From contig CAILYI010000170.1 in assembly GCA_903838415.1 (NCBI GenBank), positions 1-57,220 on the forward strand: 57,220 nt of DNA. The letters run 5' to 3'. Under the pieces are notes generated by a model that made no database searches, was not told the origin of the DNA, and saw only the letters and a program-made list of their open reading frames with translations. Below are positions 26,551 to 36,161 of this stretch, piece by piece (positions within the stretch are counted from its first letter, which is position 1; every line of letters begins with the position of its first letter). The DNA is from an uncultured Anaerolineae bacterium (GTDB lineage Bacteria > Chloroflexota > Anaerolineae > Anaerolineales > Villigracilaceae). The translations under genes and the position numbers were made by a program.

Positions 26551-26623
26551 CCATTGGAAGCCGGTGGGGTTATCGAAAAGACAAGCCTTTTATGAGTATT
26601 TTTAAAATTCGCCTCATTAGCCC

Positions 26624-26652
26624 TTGATATAATTGGGAAGTTGTTCTATCCT
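26624..26652 (+). promoter_or_regulatory. Promoter for the second amino-acid binding protein
   Basis: TTGATA (26624-26629) and TATCCT (26647-26652) with a 17-base spacer, about 90 bases before the ATG at 26745. A TATAAT also occurs at 26628. Confidence 0.45.
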
Positions 26653-26744
26653 TAGGGCTTATCTGCCAGAACCCTGGGGAAGGTGGATAAGCGGAAGGGA
26701 CATTCCAGAAACGGCCCGAACTACCAAAAACAAAGGAGAGAGAC

Positions 26745-27551
26745 ATGAAGAAACTTGTTTTGCTTTTCAGCACCCTGATGATCGCCAGCATGCTGCTGGC
26801 CGCCTGTGGCACTCCCGCCACGCCAGCCCCGGCTGCCCCGGCCGCGCCCGCTGCCAATGCCCTGCCTGACTTGGCCGGTAAAACCATCACCGTTGCAGTG
26901 GAAAACGCCTACCCACCCTTTAACAGCGTTGACGAAGCCACCAGCAAAGCGGGCGGCTGGGATTATGACACCGTCGCCGAAATCTGCAAGCGCTTGAACT
27001 GCAAAGTCGAATTCAAGCAGGCTGCCTGGGATGGCATTTTCCCTGCCATGCAAGCCGGTGAATATGACATGCTCGCTGATGGCGTTACTTTTACCGAAGA
27101 ACGCGCCAAAATTGTCGATTTCTCGACCCCCTACGTCACCGTCAGCCAGGTTTTACTGGTGCGCGCCGATGAAACCCGCACCCCTGAGCAGATGAAGGCC
27201 GATGCCGCCGCCAAAATCGGTACGCAAATTGGCACCACCAACGAAATCGCCGCCAAGAAATACTTCGAAGGCAAAGAAATCCAGTCCTTTGAAGACTTCG
27301 GCGCCTCCGTGCTGGCCCTGCTCGCCAAAGATATCGATGCCGTTGTGATTGATATCATCAGCGCCCAGGGGTACATGAAGGATAATGCCGGTAAGCTCAT
27401 CGTCGGCGGCGAAATTGCAACCGGCGAGCAGCTGGCTTTCGCCTTCCCTCCCAAGAGTGAACTGACCGCTTCAGTCAATGCTGCCCTGGCTGCCATGCAA
27501 GCCGATGGCACCCTGCCCGCCCTCAACAAGAAGTGGGGTCTGAGCAAGTAA
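26745..27551 (+). CDS. Amino-acid ABC transporter substrate-binding lipoprotein (second)
   Basis: 268 residues. Signal and lipobox MKKLVLLFSTLMIASM then LLAAC, followed by a Pro/Ala linker (about 22-36). The mature part is a polar amino-acid binding domain: ITVAVENAYPPFNSV, GWDYDTVAEICKRLN, GEYDMLADGVTFTEER, IVDFSTPYVTVSQVL and LLAKDIDAVVID. GGAGAG lies before the start. The paralogue at 21459 is clearly different in sequence, so the two loci probably serve different ligands. It is followed by a hairpin and a permease, with no ATPase. Confidence 0.9.
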   Translation: MKKLVLLFSTLMIASMLLAACGTPATPAPAAPAAPAANALPDLAGKTITVAVENAYPPFNSVDEATSKAGGWDYDTVAEICKRLNCKVEFKQAAWDGIFPAMQAGEYDMLADGVTFTEERAKIVDFSTPYVTVSQVLLVRADETRTPEQMKADAAAKIGTQIGTTNEIAAKKYFEGKEIQSFEDFGASVLALLAKDIDAVVIDIISAQGYMKDNAGKLIVGGEIATGEQLAFAFPPKSELTASVNAALAAMQADGTLPALNKKWGLSK

Positions 27552-27578
27552 GCTGTGCACTGCCGTTTCTGATATCCG

Positions 27579-27606
27579 CCGGGTGGGGACTCACCTCCCC
27601 ACCCGG
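27579..27606 (+). promoter_or_regulatory. Hairpin between binding protein and permease
   Basis: 11-bp stem CCGGGTGGGGA / TCCCCACCCGG with no T run. It lies in the same place as the terminator hairpin of the first transporter locus and probably shields the upstream message from decay. Confidence 0.55.
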
Positions 27607-27636
27607 TCCGCGCAAGTTTATATTCGGGAGCTTCTA

Positions 27637-28446
27637 ATGGAATCATCCAGTGAAATGCCCAAACGCCCCGGCCTTTTCCCCGGTGTCGACCTGGCAAAAC
27701 TACCCTGGTGGGCAATTGTCCTCCTCCTGGCCGGTCTCTCACTTTCCATCCTGATCATCACCAATGGAAATTACAATGACACCTTCATGTTCCTGAAGGC
27801 CGGTGTCATCACCACCCTGCGAATTACATTTTTTTCCTTCCTGATAGCAACGACGCTCGGGCTAATGACCGGCCTGGCGCGCGTTTCGAAAAACCCAATC
27901 TTATTCAACATCTCCACCCTTTACGTGGAAACCGTGCGCGGCATCCCGCTGGTGGTTTTACTGCTCTACATCGCCTTCGCGTTGGTGCCGCTGTTTATCG
28001 AAGTGCTGGCCTCGATCGGGGTAACCCTTTCCATCCGTGACGTGCCGATGGAAGCCCGCGCGATTGTGGCGCTGGCAGTTGGCTATGGCGCGTATGAAGG
28101 CGAAGTCTTCCGGGCCGGGATCCAATCCATCGGGCGCGGACAAATGGAAGCGGCACGCGCGCTCGGGTTGAATTATGCCCAATCCATGCGCTATGTGATC
28201 CTGCCACAGGCTGTGCGTCGCGTTCTGCCGCCACTGGGCAACGACTTTATCTCCCTGCTCAAGGATTCGTCGCTGGCGACCGTTCTGGCCGTGGATGAGC
28301 TGACCCAGCTCGGACGCATCCGCCGCGCGAGTACCTTCCGCGTGCTGGAGACCTTCAACGTGGTGGCTTTTCTCTACCTGGTGATGACGCTGCTGCTTTC
28401 GAGCGGGGTGCGCTGGTTGGAAGAAAAGATGAAAATTGCCGAGTAA
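27637..28446 (+). CDS. Amino-acid ABC transporter permease (second)
   Basis: 269 residues from the ATG at 27637 (GGGAG 7 bases upstream); an upstream in-frame GTG has no ribosome site. It has about five membrane segments and the EAA-like GQMEAARALGLNYAQ loop, with AYEGEVFRAGIQ before it. It is the same HisM/GlnP group as the gene at 22415. No ATPase gene follows; the next gene is on the other strand after a terminator. It may therefore use the ATPase at 23286 or an unlinked one. Confidence 0.9.
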   Translation: MESSSEMPKRPGLFPGVDLAKLPWWAIVLLLAGLSLSILIITNGNYNDTFMFLKAGVITTLRITFFSFLIATTLGLMTGLARVSKNPILFNISTLYVETVRGIPLVVLLLYIAFALVPLFIEVLASIGVTLSIRDVPMEARAIVALAVGYGAYEGEVFRAGIQSIGRGQMEAARALGLNYAQSMRYVILPQAVRRVLPPLGNDFISLLKDSSLATVLAVDELTQLGRIRRASTFRVLETFNVVAFLYLVMTLLLSSGVRWLEEKMKIAE

Positions 28447-28451
28447 ATCAC

Positions 28452-28483
28452 AAACATCCCCAGAAATTCGGGGATGTTTTTTT
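28452..28483 (+). terminator. Rho-independent terminator after the second permease
   Basis: 10-bp perfect stem AAACATCCCC / GGGGATGTTT and seven or more Ts. Confidence 0.92.
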
Positions 28484-28502
28484 ATCGGGTACCAGCAAAG
28501 GA

Positions 28503-29561
28503 CTATAGACCGCGCGCCGCTGAACGCCGCGCGCCCCAATCGTCCAGGGTAGCCGGGATCGGTAGAATCTCATCGTCAGGACGCCGCACCAGGCCCATCG
28601 CTTCGTTGGAACAACTCAGGACGCACACGCCACAGCCCACACAGCGGATACCATCCACCACTGCCACGCTTTCCAGAGTCAGGGCGTCAAACTGACAGGT
28701 GTCAAGGCAGATGCCACAGGCGCTGCACAGTATTTCATCGACCTGGTTGACGAAGGCCGAGCGGGCCACCACGTTGGCAATGCCCAGGTTGGCCATGCCG
28801 CGCAGAATGCCGCAGGAGCAGGTACAGCAGTTGCAGATGTAGTGCAGCCCTTGTTCATTGTTGCTGACCGAGTGTACCAACCCGGCCTCGGCGGCCCGTC
28901 GCAGGGTGGCAAGAGCCTGATCGCGGTCGATGGCGCGGATGGTGGTGTTGTTGTCAAACGCGCCGGGCCGTTGTTCGAGGATCATGCACACATCCAGCGG
29001 ATGCTCGCAGCCTTCACCAATCAGGGCTTTTTGCTTGCGGCAGATGCAATCGAGCAAACCCCAGGCCTGGGCGCCGTTGACCAGGTCGGAGGCGCTTTCA
29101 AAGGGGTGGACTTCCATGTTGTTGCGCACGCTCTCGCCAATCGGAATGACGCGGTGAACCTGCGGCTGCACCCGGAGGGTCTGGCCAAAAGCCTGCATAA
29201 AATAGGTTTCGAACAGGCGCGCCAATTCAACATCCATGTTGTTGACCTGCATTTCGTAGATGCCGACCACAAAGGGCAGCAGCCGGTAGCCCAGGCCGTT
29301 CTCGCTGCGACCGGCTTCGATCAGGCCGCGCCGCGACAGGCTTTTGAGCTGCTGGCGCAGCGCGGCCGATTCGCCGCCGAGACGGGCGGCCAGCTGTTCG
29401 GCGCTCTCAAAGCTGGTCGACAATTGAGCCGTCAGGGCGGCTTCCTGCGGAGTAAAGAGTTTTTCCAGCAGGCGCAGCTCCACGCCATCCTGCGCCGCGG
29501 GGAATCCGTTCGGCAAAGCATCCAGTCGTTCTGCCAGTTGTTTGTAGGGGTTGGTTTGCAT
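28503..29561 (-). CDS. HTH-like / 4Fe-4S ferredoxin fusion protein
   Basis: 352 residues. The first part (about 1-100) includes a helical segment SAEQLAARLGGESAALRQ and SLSRRGLIEAG that looks like a winged helix. A middle domain (about 100-290) has scattered cysteines including DCICRKQ, a GCEHPLDVC run and the CNCCTCSCG cluster, of a kind found with 4Fe-4S domains of anaerobes. Two ferredoxin-type [4Fe-4S] motifs lie at the C-terminus: CSACGICLDTC and CVGCGVCVLSC, with CQFDAL and CSNEAM closing them. It could be a redox-responsive regulator or an electron-transfer scaffold. No partner lies beside it; the gene after it on that strand is the permease's terminator region. Confidence 0.75.
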   Translation of the reverse strand: MQTNPYKQLAERLDALPNGFPAAQDGVELRLLEKLFTPQEAALTAQLSTSFESAEQLAARLGGESAALRQQLKSLSRRGLIEAGRSENGLGYRLLPFVVGIYEMQVNNMDVELARLFETYFMQAFGQTLRVQPQVHRVIPIGESVRNNMEVHPFESASDLVNGAQAWGLLDCICRKQKALIGEGCEHPLDVCMILEQRPGAFDNNTTIRAIDRDQALATLRRAAEAGLVHSVSNNEQGLHYICNCCTCSCGILRGMANLGIANVVARSAFVNQVDEILCSACGICLDTCQFDALTLESVAVVDGIRCVGCGVCVLSCSNEAMGLVRRPDDEILPIPATLDDWGARRSAARGL

Positions 29562-29833
29562 GTCTGAATCCTTTGCCGGTTGATAGGCCCGAAGAAATGG
29601 GGATATGGGATGGATATAGCAAGAAAAGTAAACGCGAAGGAAGAGTATTTAGTACCTTTGAAGTTGGGTGCTTGCTTTTTGCCTACACTGGCAATAGCTC
29701 GAATATCTTCGTGCCTATTCGGGCTATTGGTGGCGGCGGGCTTGTGGCTGTTTTTTTCAACCTTACCCGCGTAGAACCGGGTACCTGCGGGACGGGTGTT
29801 TCAGTATAGGATGACCCTGGGATGACCGAGCTT
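29562..29833. other. Intergenic gap of 272 bases
   Basis: Between the HTH/ferredoxin gene and the hybrid kinase. It contains an imperfect GC-rich inverted repeat near 29765-29790 (CCCGC ... GCGGG) without a T run, and no supportable gene. Confidence 0.5.
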
Positions 29834-32800
29834 TCAAGCCGGAACCAGGGCCGCCAGTGAGGCCATTACACGCACATGATTCTGCTCCACCAGGTTCAGG
29901 CAAACATCATACAGCGCAGTGTTACTCTCGGCAATGACCGCTTCGAGCACCCTGGCAGTCATGCTCAACTCATCAGCGCCGATGGTGGCGGCTACGCCCT
30001 TGAGCGAATGCGCCAGCCGGCGGGCCAGGGGCAGGTCTTCGGCCTGCAGGGCGCTGCGAATTTCCTGAACATTCTCACGATAGTTTTCGCGGAATCTAAT
30101 CAGCAGACTCAGGTAAAGTTTCTGGTTGTCCGCCAGGCGCATCAGGGCGGCTTCCATATTGAACGAATCCAGCGTGGCGGGTAAGAGCGCGGGGGCTGAG
30201 CTGTCAGTCTTCGGCGCAGCGTAAACCGGTTGAGCGGCCTCAGCTTGTCCGGCGGGCAGGGGCGCGAGCCAGCGCAGCAAAACCTTGACCAATTGGGGCA
30301 TGCTGACCGGCTTGGTAATGTAATCGTTCAGGCCAGAATCGAGCGCCTTTTGACGGTCACCAGCCAGGGCATGGGCGGTGATGGCAATGATCGGCAGATT
30401 GGCGGAAGAAAAGCGCGGATTTGCGCGGATCTGAGCGGTGGCCTGGTAGCCATCCATACCGGGCATCTGGATGTCCATCAGCACCACTTCAAACTTGCCA
30501 GACATGACCATCTGAATGGCGGCCTCGCCGTCGTTGGCGATGAAAACCTGCATCCCCAAGTTTTTCAGCATATCGGCCACCACCAGCTGGTTGATTTCAT
30601 TGTCTTCCACCAGCAGAACCTGCCGTCCGCGTAATTCATTCGCCGAGCGCGGGGCAATCGCAACTTGATCTGGCAGGTTTTGTTCCGGCGTCTTATGCCC
30701 AAGGACTTGCAGGATGGCTCCGATCAGTTGCGGGCGGATGATGGGTTTGATCAGGGTGCTATCGGGGTCAACAGCTGCCGGTTGATGAGAAAGCTCATCC
30801 ACATTGACCAACAGCAGGGCCGGGGTGGCTGCCAGGTTGGCATGACTCTTGATGCGCCGGATGGCTTCCAGGCCATCCAACTCGCCGGGCATCGACCAAT
30901 CCATCAAGACCAGGTCAAAGTGTTGTTGTGGGTCGGCGCTCTCCAGGCAAGTCAGGGCGGCCTGCGCTGAATCAGCCAAGGTGACGCGAAAAGAAAAGTA
31001 TTCGAGTGTATTCTTCAAAAACTGGCGGGGAGCGGCGTGGTCATCTGCCACAAGCACTTGCAGGCCGATCAATTCGGGCGGAATCGCAAAGCGCTCATTA
31101 TCAGAATCGGGCAGTGGCGTGAGACTAATCACAAAGGAAAAGCTGGACCCCTGACCGAGCTGACTCTGTGCCTGGATTTCACCGCCCATCAAGTTGACCA
31201 GGCGCTGGCTGATGGTTAATCCCAGGCCGGTGCCGCCATATTTGCGGCTGGTGGACGAATCTGCCTGGTTGAAGGGTTGAAACAAATTCGCCAGGTGCGC
31301 CTCGCTCAGGCCGATGCCGGTATCGCGCACGGAGAATTCCAGCGCAACCTGCTGCGAGGTTTTCTCCACCACGTTCACTTTTACCAGCACCTCACCTGAA
31401 ACGGTGAACTTGATGGCATTCCCCACCAGGTTGGTCAGCACCTGTCCAAGCCGCAGAGAGTCTCCCTGCAGCTGGCGCGGAACCTCAGGGTGGATATCAA
31501 AGACCAGTTCCAGGTTTTTTTCCCGCGCTTTATGCGCCAGGATGCTGGAAATGGATTGAAAGATATTATCCAGGTCGAAATCGACACATTCCAGGTCGAT
31601 CTTCCCGGCTTCGATTTTTGAAAAATCGAGGATGTCATTGATGGTTGTCAGCAGGGCTGTGCCCGAAGATTGAATCTTGGACAGGTAGTCGCGCTGCTTT
31701 TCGGTCAGGCTGGTTTGCATGGTCAGTTGGGCCAGGCCGAGCACGCCATTGAGCGGTGTGCGGATTTCGTGACTCATGGCGGCCAGGAACACGCTTTTGG
31801 CCTGGCTGGCCGCTTCGGCGTTTTCTTTGGCAATCACCAGTTCGGCAGTGCGTTCTTTCACCATTTCTTCCAGGTGGTCACGATGCTGCAATAATTCTGC
31901 CTCGATTTGCCGGCGCTCAACCAGTTCCAGCTGCGCATGCTCATAGAGCCGGGCATTCTCAATGGCGACAGCCACCTGGTCGGCCAGCGTTTCCAAAACA
32001 GCCACATCATCGACAAGGATGGCCTGAGGGGCCAGGCTGTGAACATCCATCACGCCCAGCACCCGCTCTCCCACCTTGAGCGGCACGCTCAGTTCGGAAG
32101 CGGTTTCGCGCAGTTCAGGGAAATAGTTGCGGTAATTTGGTTCGGCGTGCGCATCGTTTGCCAGGATTTTTTCGCCATGCTGTCCGGCCCAACCGATCAG
32201 ACCTTCCCCCAGTTCAACGCGGTGCTCAGTCGAAACCGTCCCGGAGAAATTGCCCGCCCTGGCGCGCATGACCAACTGATTGTTTTCAGGTTCAAGCACA
32301 TACAAAGCAACATGGTAAAAGCCAAAGGAGCTGGTTACCAGGCGCGCGGTGACTTCCAGGGCGGTCTGCAAATCGAGCACGGAGACAATTTCACGGCCCA
32401 CTTCGTTGATCAGCGACAGTTGACTGGTACGCTTCACCAGGGCAGCTTCAGCCTGCTTGCGCTCATGGATATCGCGAAAATTGATGACAATGGAACCGAC
32501 GTTTGGATCGGCCAGCATGTTACTAAAGGTACTTTCTAGCCAGCGCCAATTGCCATCCTGGTGCCTGAAGCGATACTGCAGGGTGGTTATTTTCGTGGGA
32601 TCCTGGATGACGCTGTTAATTTCAGCCAGCACGGCGGGCAGGTCATCGGGATGTGTGGCATCGTTAGGATGGACAGTGAGCACGTGCTCATTTCCATAGC
32701 CCATGATCCTTCTGGCCGATGGACTGACATACGAAAAGTTACCATCCGGCCCCACCAGGGCAATGCCATCCGGCGCTTTTTCGATCAGGGCATGGAAGCG

Positions 32801-33592
32801 TGCTTCGCTCTGCTGAAGCGCCTCTTCAGCCAGCATGCGCGCGGTGATATTTTCATGGGCCACCACCACGCGCGGCGCACCGTTGCCAGGGAAGCGCGTG
32901 ACGCGGGCGTTATACCAGCGCCTCTCGGTGGGAGAATGACAGGGATATTCCAGGGAAAATTCTGAAAGCTCGCCGTTCATCACCGCGCGAATACCGGCCA
33001 CCATCGGCGTGGCCTCGGCAGATCTCGGCCCACAGGCGTTCTGACAGATCGAAATATAATTCACGCCTTCGTGCACGGAAATATCTTTATTGGGCGGCGC
33101 ATTTTGATTGGAAAACTTACGCCAGGCATCGTTGACCGCGATAATGGCGCCGGTTTCATCCAGGATGGCGATGTGCGCCGAAAGCGCATTGACGGTTGAA
33201 CGCGCAAAGCGCTCCGATTCACGCTTTTCGACCGCCCGCTGCAGCGCCAGCAGAACCTGTTCCACCTCAAACGGTTTCTGAAAATAACCATAAGCACCCA
33301 GTTGGATGGCCTCGATGGCAGATTTCTGCGAAGCGTGCCCGGTCAGCAGGATGCATTCAATATCAGGGAAACGCGCCTTGAACTCAGAAATCACATCCAG
33401 GCCAGAGGTCTCCCCCAGGCGCAGGTCGATCAAGGCCACTTCCACCGGCTGTTCTTCCACCCGCGCCAGCGCTTCCACCCCGGACCGCGCAAGCACTGGC
33501 TCAAAACCCTTGAGCAGCAAAATATCGCTCATGGTCATGAGCAATCTGTCATCGTCGTCAACAACCAGGATGCGCGGTCTCGTTTTGTCCAT
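29834..33592 (-). CDS. Hybrid sensor kinase: REC-PAS-PAS-GAF-HisKA-HATPase-REC-REC-Hpt
   Basis: 1252 residues from the ATG at 33592 (GAGAGG just upstream). N-terminal receiver, about 5-118, Asp56 in LIDLRLG and Lys in YFQKPF. Two PAS units follow (about 135-255 and 268-390), then a GAF domain (about 400-570). The kinase core has H-box [11 protein letters not shown] (about 625), N-box LVGNAIKF, G1 DTGIGLS and G2 [10 protein letters not shown]. Two receivers come next: the first has LMDWSMPG, the second [11 protein letters not shown] with ITKPVS. The C-terminal Hpt domain has AHSLKG with the phospho-His. This makes a complete intramolecular phosphorelay. It lacks membrane segments, so a cytoplasmic sensor. 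It lies downstream of the dual-receiver gene on the same strand with a 149-base gap containing an interspersed repeat. Confidence 0.92.
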   Translation of the reverse strand: MDKTRPRILVVDDDDRLLMTMSDILLLKGFEPVLARSGVEALARVEEQPVEVALIDLRLGETSGLDVISEFKARFPDIECILLTGHASQKSAIEAIQLGAYGYFQKPFEVEQVLLALQRAVEKRESERFARSTVNALSAHIAILDETGAIIAVNDAWRKFSNQNAPPNKDISVHEGVNYISICQNACGPRSAEATPMVAGIRAVMNGELSEFSLEYPCHSPTERRWYNARVTRFPGNGAPRVVVAHENITARMLAEEALQQSEARFHALIEKAPDGIALVGPDGNFSYVSPSARRIMGYGNEHVLTVHPNDATHPDDLPAVLAEINSVIQDPTKITTLQYRFRHQDGNWRWLESTFSNMLADPNVGSIVINFRDIHERKQAEAALVKRTSQLSLINEVGREIVSVLDLQTALEVTARLVTSSFGFYHVALYVLEPENNQLVMRARAGNFSGTVSTEHRVELGEGLIGWAGQHGEKILANDAHAEPNYRNYFPELRETASELSVPLKVGERVLGVMDVHSLAPQAILVDDVAVLETLADQVAVAIENARLYEHAQLELVERRQIEAELLQHRDHLEEMVKERTAELVIAKENAEAASQAKSVFLAAMSHEIRTPLNGVLGLAQLTMQTSLTEKQRDYLSKIQSSGTALLTTINDILDFSKIEAGKIDLECVDFDLDNIFQSISSILAHKAREKNLELVFDIHPEVPRQLQGDSLRLGQVLTNLVGNAIKFTVSGEVLVKVNVVEKTSQQVALEFSVRDTGIGLSEAHLANLFQPFNQADSSTSRKYGGTGLGLTISQRLVNLMGGEIQAQSQLGQGSSFSFVISLTPLPDSDNERFAIPPELIGLQVLVADDHAAPRQFLKNTLEYFSFRVTLADSAQAALTCLESADPQQHFDLVLMDWSMPGELDGLEAIRRIKSHANLAATPALLLVNVDELSHQPAAVDPDSTLIKPIIRPQLIGAILQVLGHKTPEQNLPDQVAIAPRSANELRGRQVLLVEDNEINQLVVADMLKNLGMQVFIANDGEAAIQMVMSGKFEVVLMDIQMPGMDGYQATAQIRANPRFSSANLPIIAITAHALAGDRQKALDSGLNDYITKPVSMPQLVKVLLRWLAPLPAGQAEAAQPVYAAPKTDSSAPALLPATLDSFNMEAALMRLADNQKLYLSLLIRFRENYRENVQEIRSALQAEDLPLARRLAHSLKGVAATIGADELSMTARVLEAVIAESNTALYDVCLNLVEQNHVRVMASLAALVPA

Positions 33593-33652
33593 ACTACCTC
33601 TCAAGGGAACTCTTTATTTTTTGAGTCTTTTGCCAACTGATAAGTTTTTACA

Positions 33653-33707
33653 GAAGCTTTTGCCGCAGATTACGCGGAAAACGCGGTTTTTTTGGGTTTC
33701 CTTTGTG
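33653..33707. repeat. Interspersed intergenic repeat, copy A
   Basis: GAAGCTTTTGCCGCAGATTA and CGCGG-AAAACGCGG, then GGGTTTCCTTTGTG at 33694-33707. Closely related copies are at 37382-37477 and, for the middle part, 50312-50341. Confidence 0.7.
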
Positions 33708-33741
33708 CGATACGTGTCCTTCGGGGAGAATCGGGGCTATT

Positions 33742-34494
33742 TTACCGTTTGCGGAGCAAGCTGCGCAAGGCACGCAGCTGCACATCCGCCAGGATTTGCA
33801 GAAGATGGGGGATTTCGAGCGGCTTATACAGGAGGGTAAAGGCGTTGATCTGCATCGCTTCCCGGATAACTTCCGCCATTTCCTGGCCGTGACCGGTAAT
33901 CAGCACCACCGGCAGCGAGGGATTGTGCTGACGGATTTCCTTGAGAATGTCCAGCCCGCTGATGTGGTTGAGCTTCAGATCCAGCAGGATCACCTCGGCG
34001 TCGGCGGTGATCTGCTCCACATCCAGATGCGGATCGGTGATGGGAGTCACTTTAAAGCCGCGGCGCTGCAGAATATCATCCAGCGTGCGGCAGAACTCGG
34101 CGTCATCATCCACAATCGCAATCGTGCGATTCTTGGAAAGCGAGTTAAAGAAACCGAGCAGATGGTTGATATCGATGGGCTTATCCAGCACCCCCACCAC
34201 GCCATCATCCAGGCCGCGGTTAATCAGGTCATCGGAGGCGAAAGCCGTCATCAGGACCACCGGCAAGCCCGGCTGGGATTGTTGCAATTGGCGGTGCAAC
34301 TCGACGCCATCCATGTCCGGCATTTTGACATCGGTCAGCACACAGTCAAAAAACCGTTCCTGAATCAGTTCAAGCGCTTTCGCGCCGGAGTTGGCCTCAA
34401 GCACTTCATAACCGGACATGGTAAGGATATCCACCAGCGTGCGCGCCATGCGCCGGTCGTCATCCACGATAAGAATTCGGAGTGTTGGATTCAT
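33742..34494 (-). CDS. Dual-receiver response regulator
   Basis: 250 residues: two CheY-like receivers and no output domain. First receiver about 5-120, with LIVDDDRRM, CVLTDVKMPDMDG and LDKPI. Second about 125-240, with AIVDDDAEF, VILLDLKLNHISG and LLYKPLE; both Asp and Lys residues are present. It may act as a phosphate sink or relay for the kinase gene just upstream (34491), whose end it overlaps by 4 bases (ATGA), pointing to coupled translation. Hybrid kinase gene downstream. Confidence 0.92.
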   Translation of the reverse strand: MNPTLRILIVDDDRRMARTLVDILTMSGYEVLEANSGAKALELIQERFFDCVLTDVKMPDMDGVELHRQLQQSQPGLPVVLMTAFASDDLINRGLDDGVVGVLDKPIDINHLLGFFNSLSKNRTIAIVDDDAEFCRTLDDILQRRGFKVTPITDPHLDVEQITADAEVILLDLKLNHISGLDILKEIRQHNPSLPVVLITGHGQEMAEVIREAMQINAFTLLYKPLEIPHLLQILADVQLRALRSLLRKR

Positions 34495-36161
34495 TTCGAA
34501 GCCTCATAAATGGGTACATAAACACTGAAGCAGCTGCCTTTGCCCGGCTCACTCTGGACTTCAATGCGGCTGCCGTTGGCTTGCACCAGTCGCTGACAGA
34601 TGACCAACCCCAGCCCAACGCCGCTTTCACGGGTGGTAAAGAACGGTTCGAACAACCTGGTCATGTTTTCAGCCGAAATACCCGCGCCGCTATCAGTAAT
34701 GGCGATGGCGACCATGTTTTCACGCACCTGCGCGGAAATGGTCAAGCGGCCGCCTTCCGCCATGGCCTGGCAGGCATTCAACGCCAGGTTGCTGAGCACC
34801 TGAATGATGTGCTGAGAGTCAACGTAGACGGATGGCAGGTCAAGAGGCAGCTCGAGAACTACCTGCAGCGAAGCCGGGATGGATAAACGCTGCAGCGATT
34901 GATCCACCAGGCGGGAAACGGAAACCGGCTCAGGGTCAGCGGTTTTGACACGGGCCAGGTCCAGCAAATCAGCGATGATATTCTCGGAGGTGCGGACTTC
35001 CTGCTCAATGATGTCCAGATATTCTTTTTCCTTGGGCAGGGCATCAACGCGGGTTTGTTTCAGATAATAGATGGAATTTTTGATAACGCTCAAAGGATTG
35101 CGCAGTTCGTGGCCCACGCTGCCCGCCAATTGACCGAGCAAAACAAATTTTTCCTGGCGTAACAGCTGATCCTGAGCCTGGCGCAGTTCGTCCGTGCTGG
35201 CCTCCACCTCGGCTTCCAATCGCGCGGAATAGTCTTCCAGGAATTGTTCAGCCTGCTTGCGCGCGTTGATATCGACATTGGCACCAATAAAGCCGATGGT
35301 CTGGCCGGTTTCATCGCGTAGTGGGCTGGCAACGCCATACACCCAGGTGATTTTGCCCTGGCGATCCTGAAAGCGATATTCAAAACCCCATTGGCCGTTG
35401 CTTTCAACCGATTTCAGCCAACGCTGATAGATCACGTCACGGTCTTCGGGATGCAAGGCATTTTTCCAGCCCTGCCCCAGGGCTTCCTCAGGCGTCAGCC
35501 CGCCCATGGCGCACCAGGCGGCGTTGGCGAAAGTGCAGTTGCCCTGCTCGTCGGTGAGATAAATGCCAACCGGGGCTGTCAGCGCCAGGGTTCGAAAGCG
35601 GCCTTCGCTCAACTGCAGGTCGGACTCAGCCTGTTTGCGCAGGTTGATATCGCTCAGTACCACGCGGCAGGTCTGCGCGCCATCCGCATCCTGGGCCAAA
35701 ACCATCTGCGCTTGGGTCCAAAAAGGCTGGGGCTGATTTTGGATCAGCGGCAGGTCGAAAACCTGCGTCTGGCCCGTTTTCAGGAGTTGTCTGAAATGCT
35801 GATAGTAGCTGCTCTGGCCTGCCGGGGTGACCCAACGACTCAAGGGTTGTTTTATCAATTGCTTGCGCGCAATGCCAAGCATGGTCGCGGCTGTCAGGTT
35901 GATCTCTTTAATCAAGCCCTTGTCGCTCAGGGTGAGATAGCCAGCCGGCGCCAGTTCGTACAGATCAAAATAACGCGCGTGCGAATTTTCCAGCTCCACC
36001 TGGGTGCGGCGCAGCTCTTCATTCTGCATCTCGAGTTCGACCTGATGCACCTGCAGTTCGTGCAGCAAACGTTGAGCAGTCTCTGGAGAAGCTGCTTCGG
36101 CCTGGGCGGGGGTTTCGCGCAGGCGTTCTTCGGCCAGCTCCCGCAGGGTGGCTTTGGTCAT
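34491..36161 (-). CDS. PAS-domain sensor histidine kinase
   Basis: 556 residues. An N-terminal coiled coil (about 20-60, with LLHELQVHQVELEMQNEELR) leads into a PAS domain with YFDLYELAPAGYLTLS. Another PAS-like unit (about 190-310) follows, then a coiled coil. The dimerisation and phosphoacceptor H-box is VGHELRNPLSVIKNSIYY (about 355), the ATP domain has LALNACQAMAE, DSGAGI and GVGLGLVICQRL. No membrane segment. It is translationally coupled at both ends: 4-base overlaps with the GGDEF gene before it and the dual receiver after it. First 80 residues are almost the same as in the GGDEF gene next door. Confidence 0.92.
   Translation of the reverse strand: MTKATLRELAEERLRETPAQAEAASPETAQRLLHELQVHQVELEMQNEELRRTQVELENSHARYFDLYELAPAGYLTLSDKGLIKEINLTAATMLGIARKQLIKQPLSRWVTPAGQSSYYQHFRQLLKTGQTQVFDLPLIQNQPQPFWTQAQMVLAQDADGAQTCRVVLSDINLRKQAESDLQLSEGRFRTLALTAPVGIYLTDEQGNCTFANAAWCAMGGLTPEEALGQGWKNALHPEDRDVIYQRWLKSVESNGQWGFEYRFQDRQGKITWVYGVASPLRDETGQTIGFIGANVDINARKQAEQFLEDYSARLEAEVEASTDELRQAQDQLLRQEKFVLLGQLAGSVGHELRNPLSVIKNSIYYLKQTRVDALPKEKEYLDIIEQEVRTSENIIADLLDLARVKTADPEPVSVSRLVDQSLQRLSIPASLQVVLELPLDLPSVYVDSQHIIQVLSNLALNACQAMAEGGRLTISAQVRENMVAIAITDSGAGISAENMTRLFEPFFTTRESGVGLGLVICQRLVQANGSRIEVQSEPGKGSCFSVYVPIYEASK

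Noticed and set aside
29573..29809. 78-codon + frame in the gap after the HTH/ferredoxin gene
   Set aside because: No recognisable domain and no start signal.
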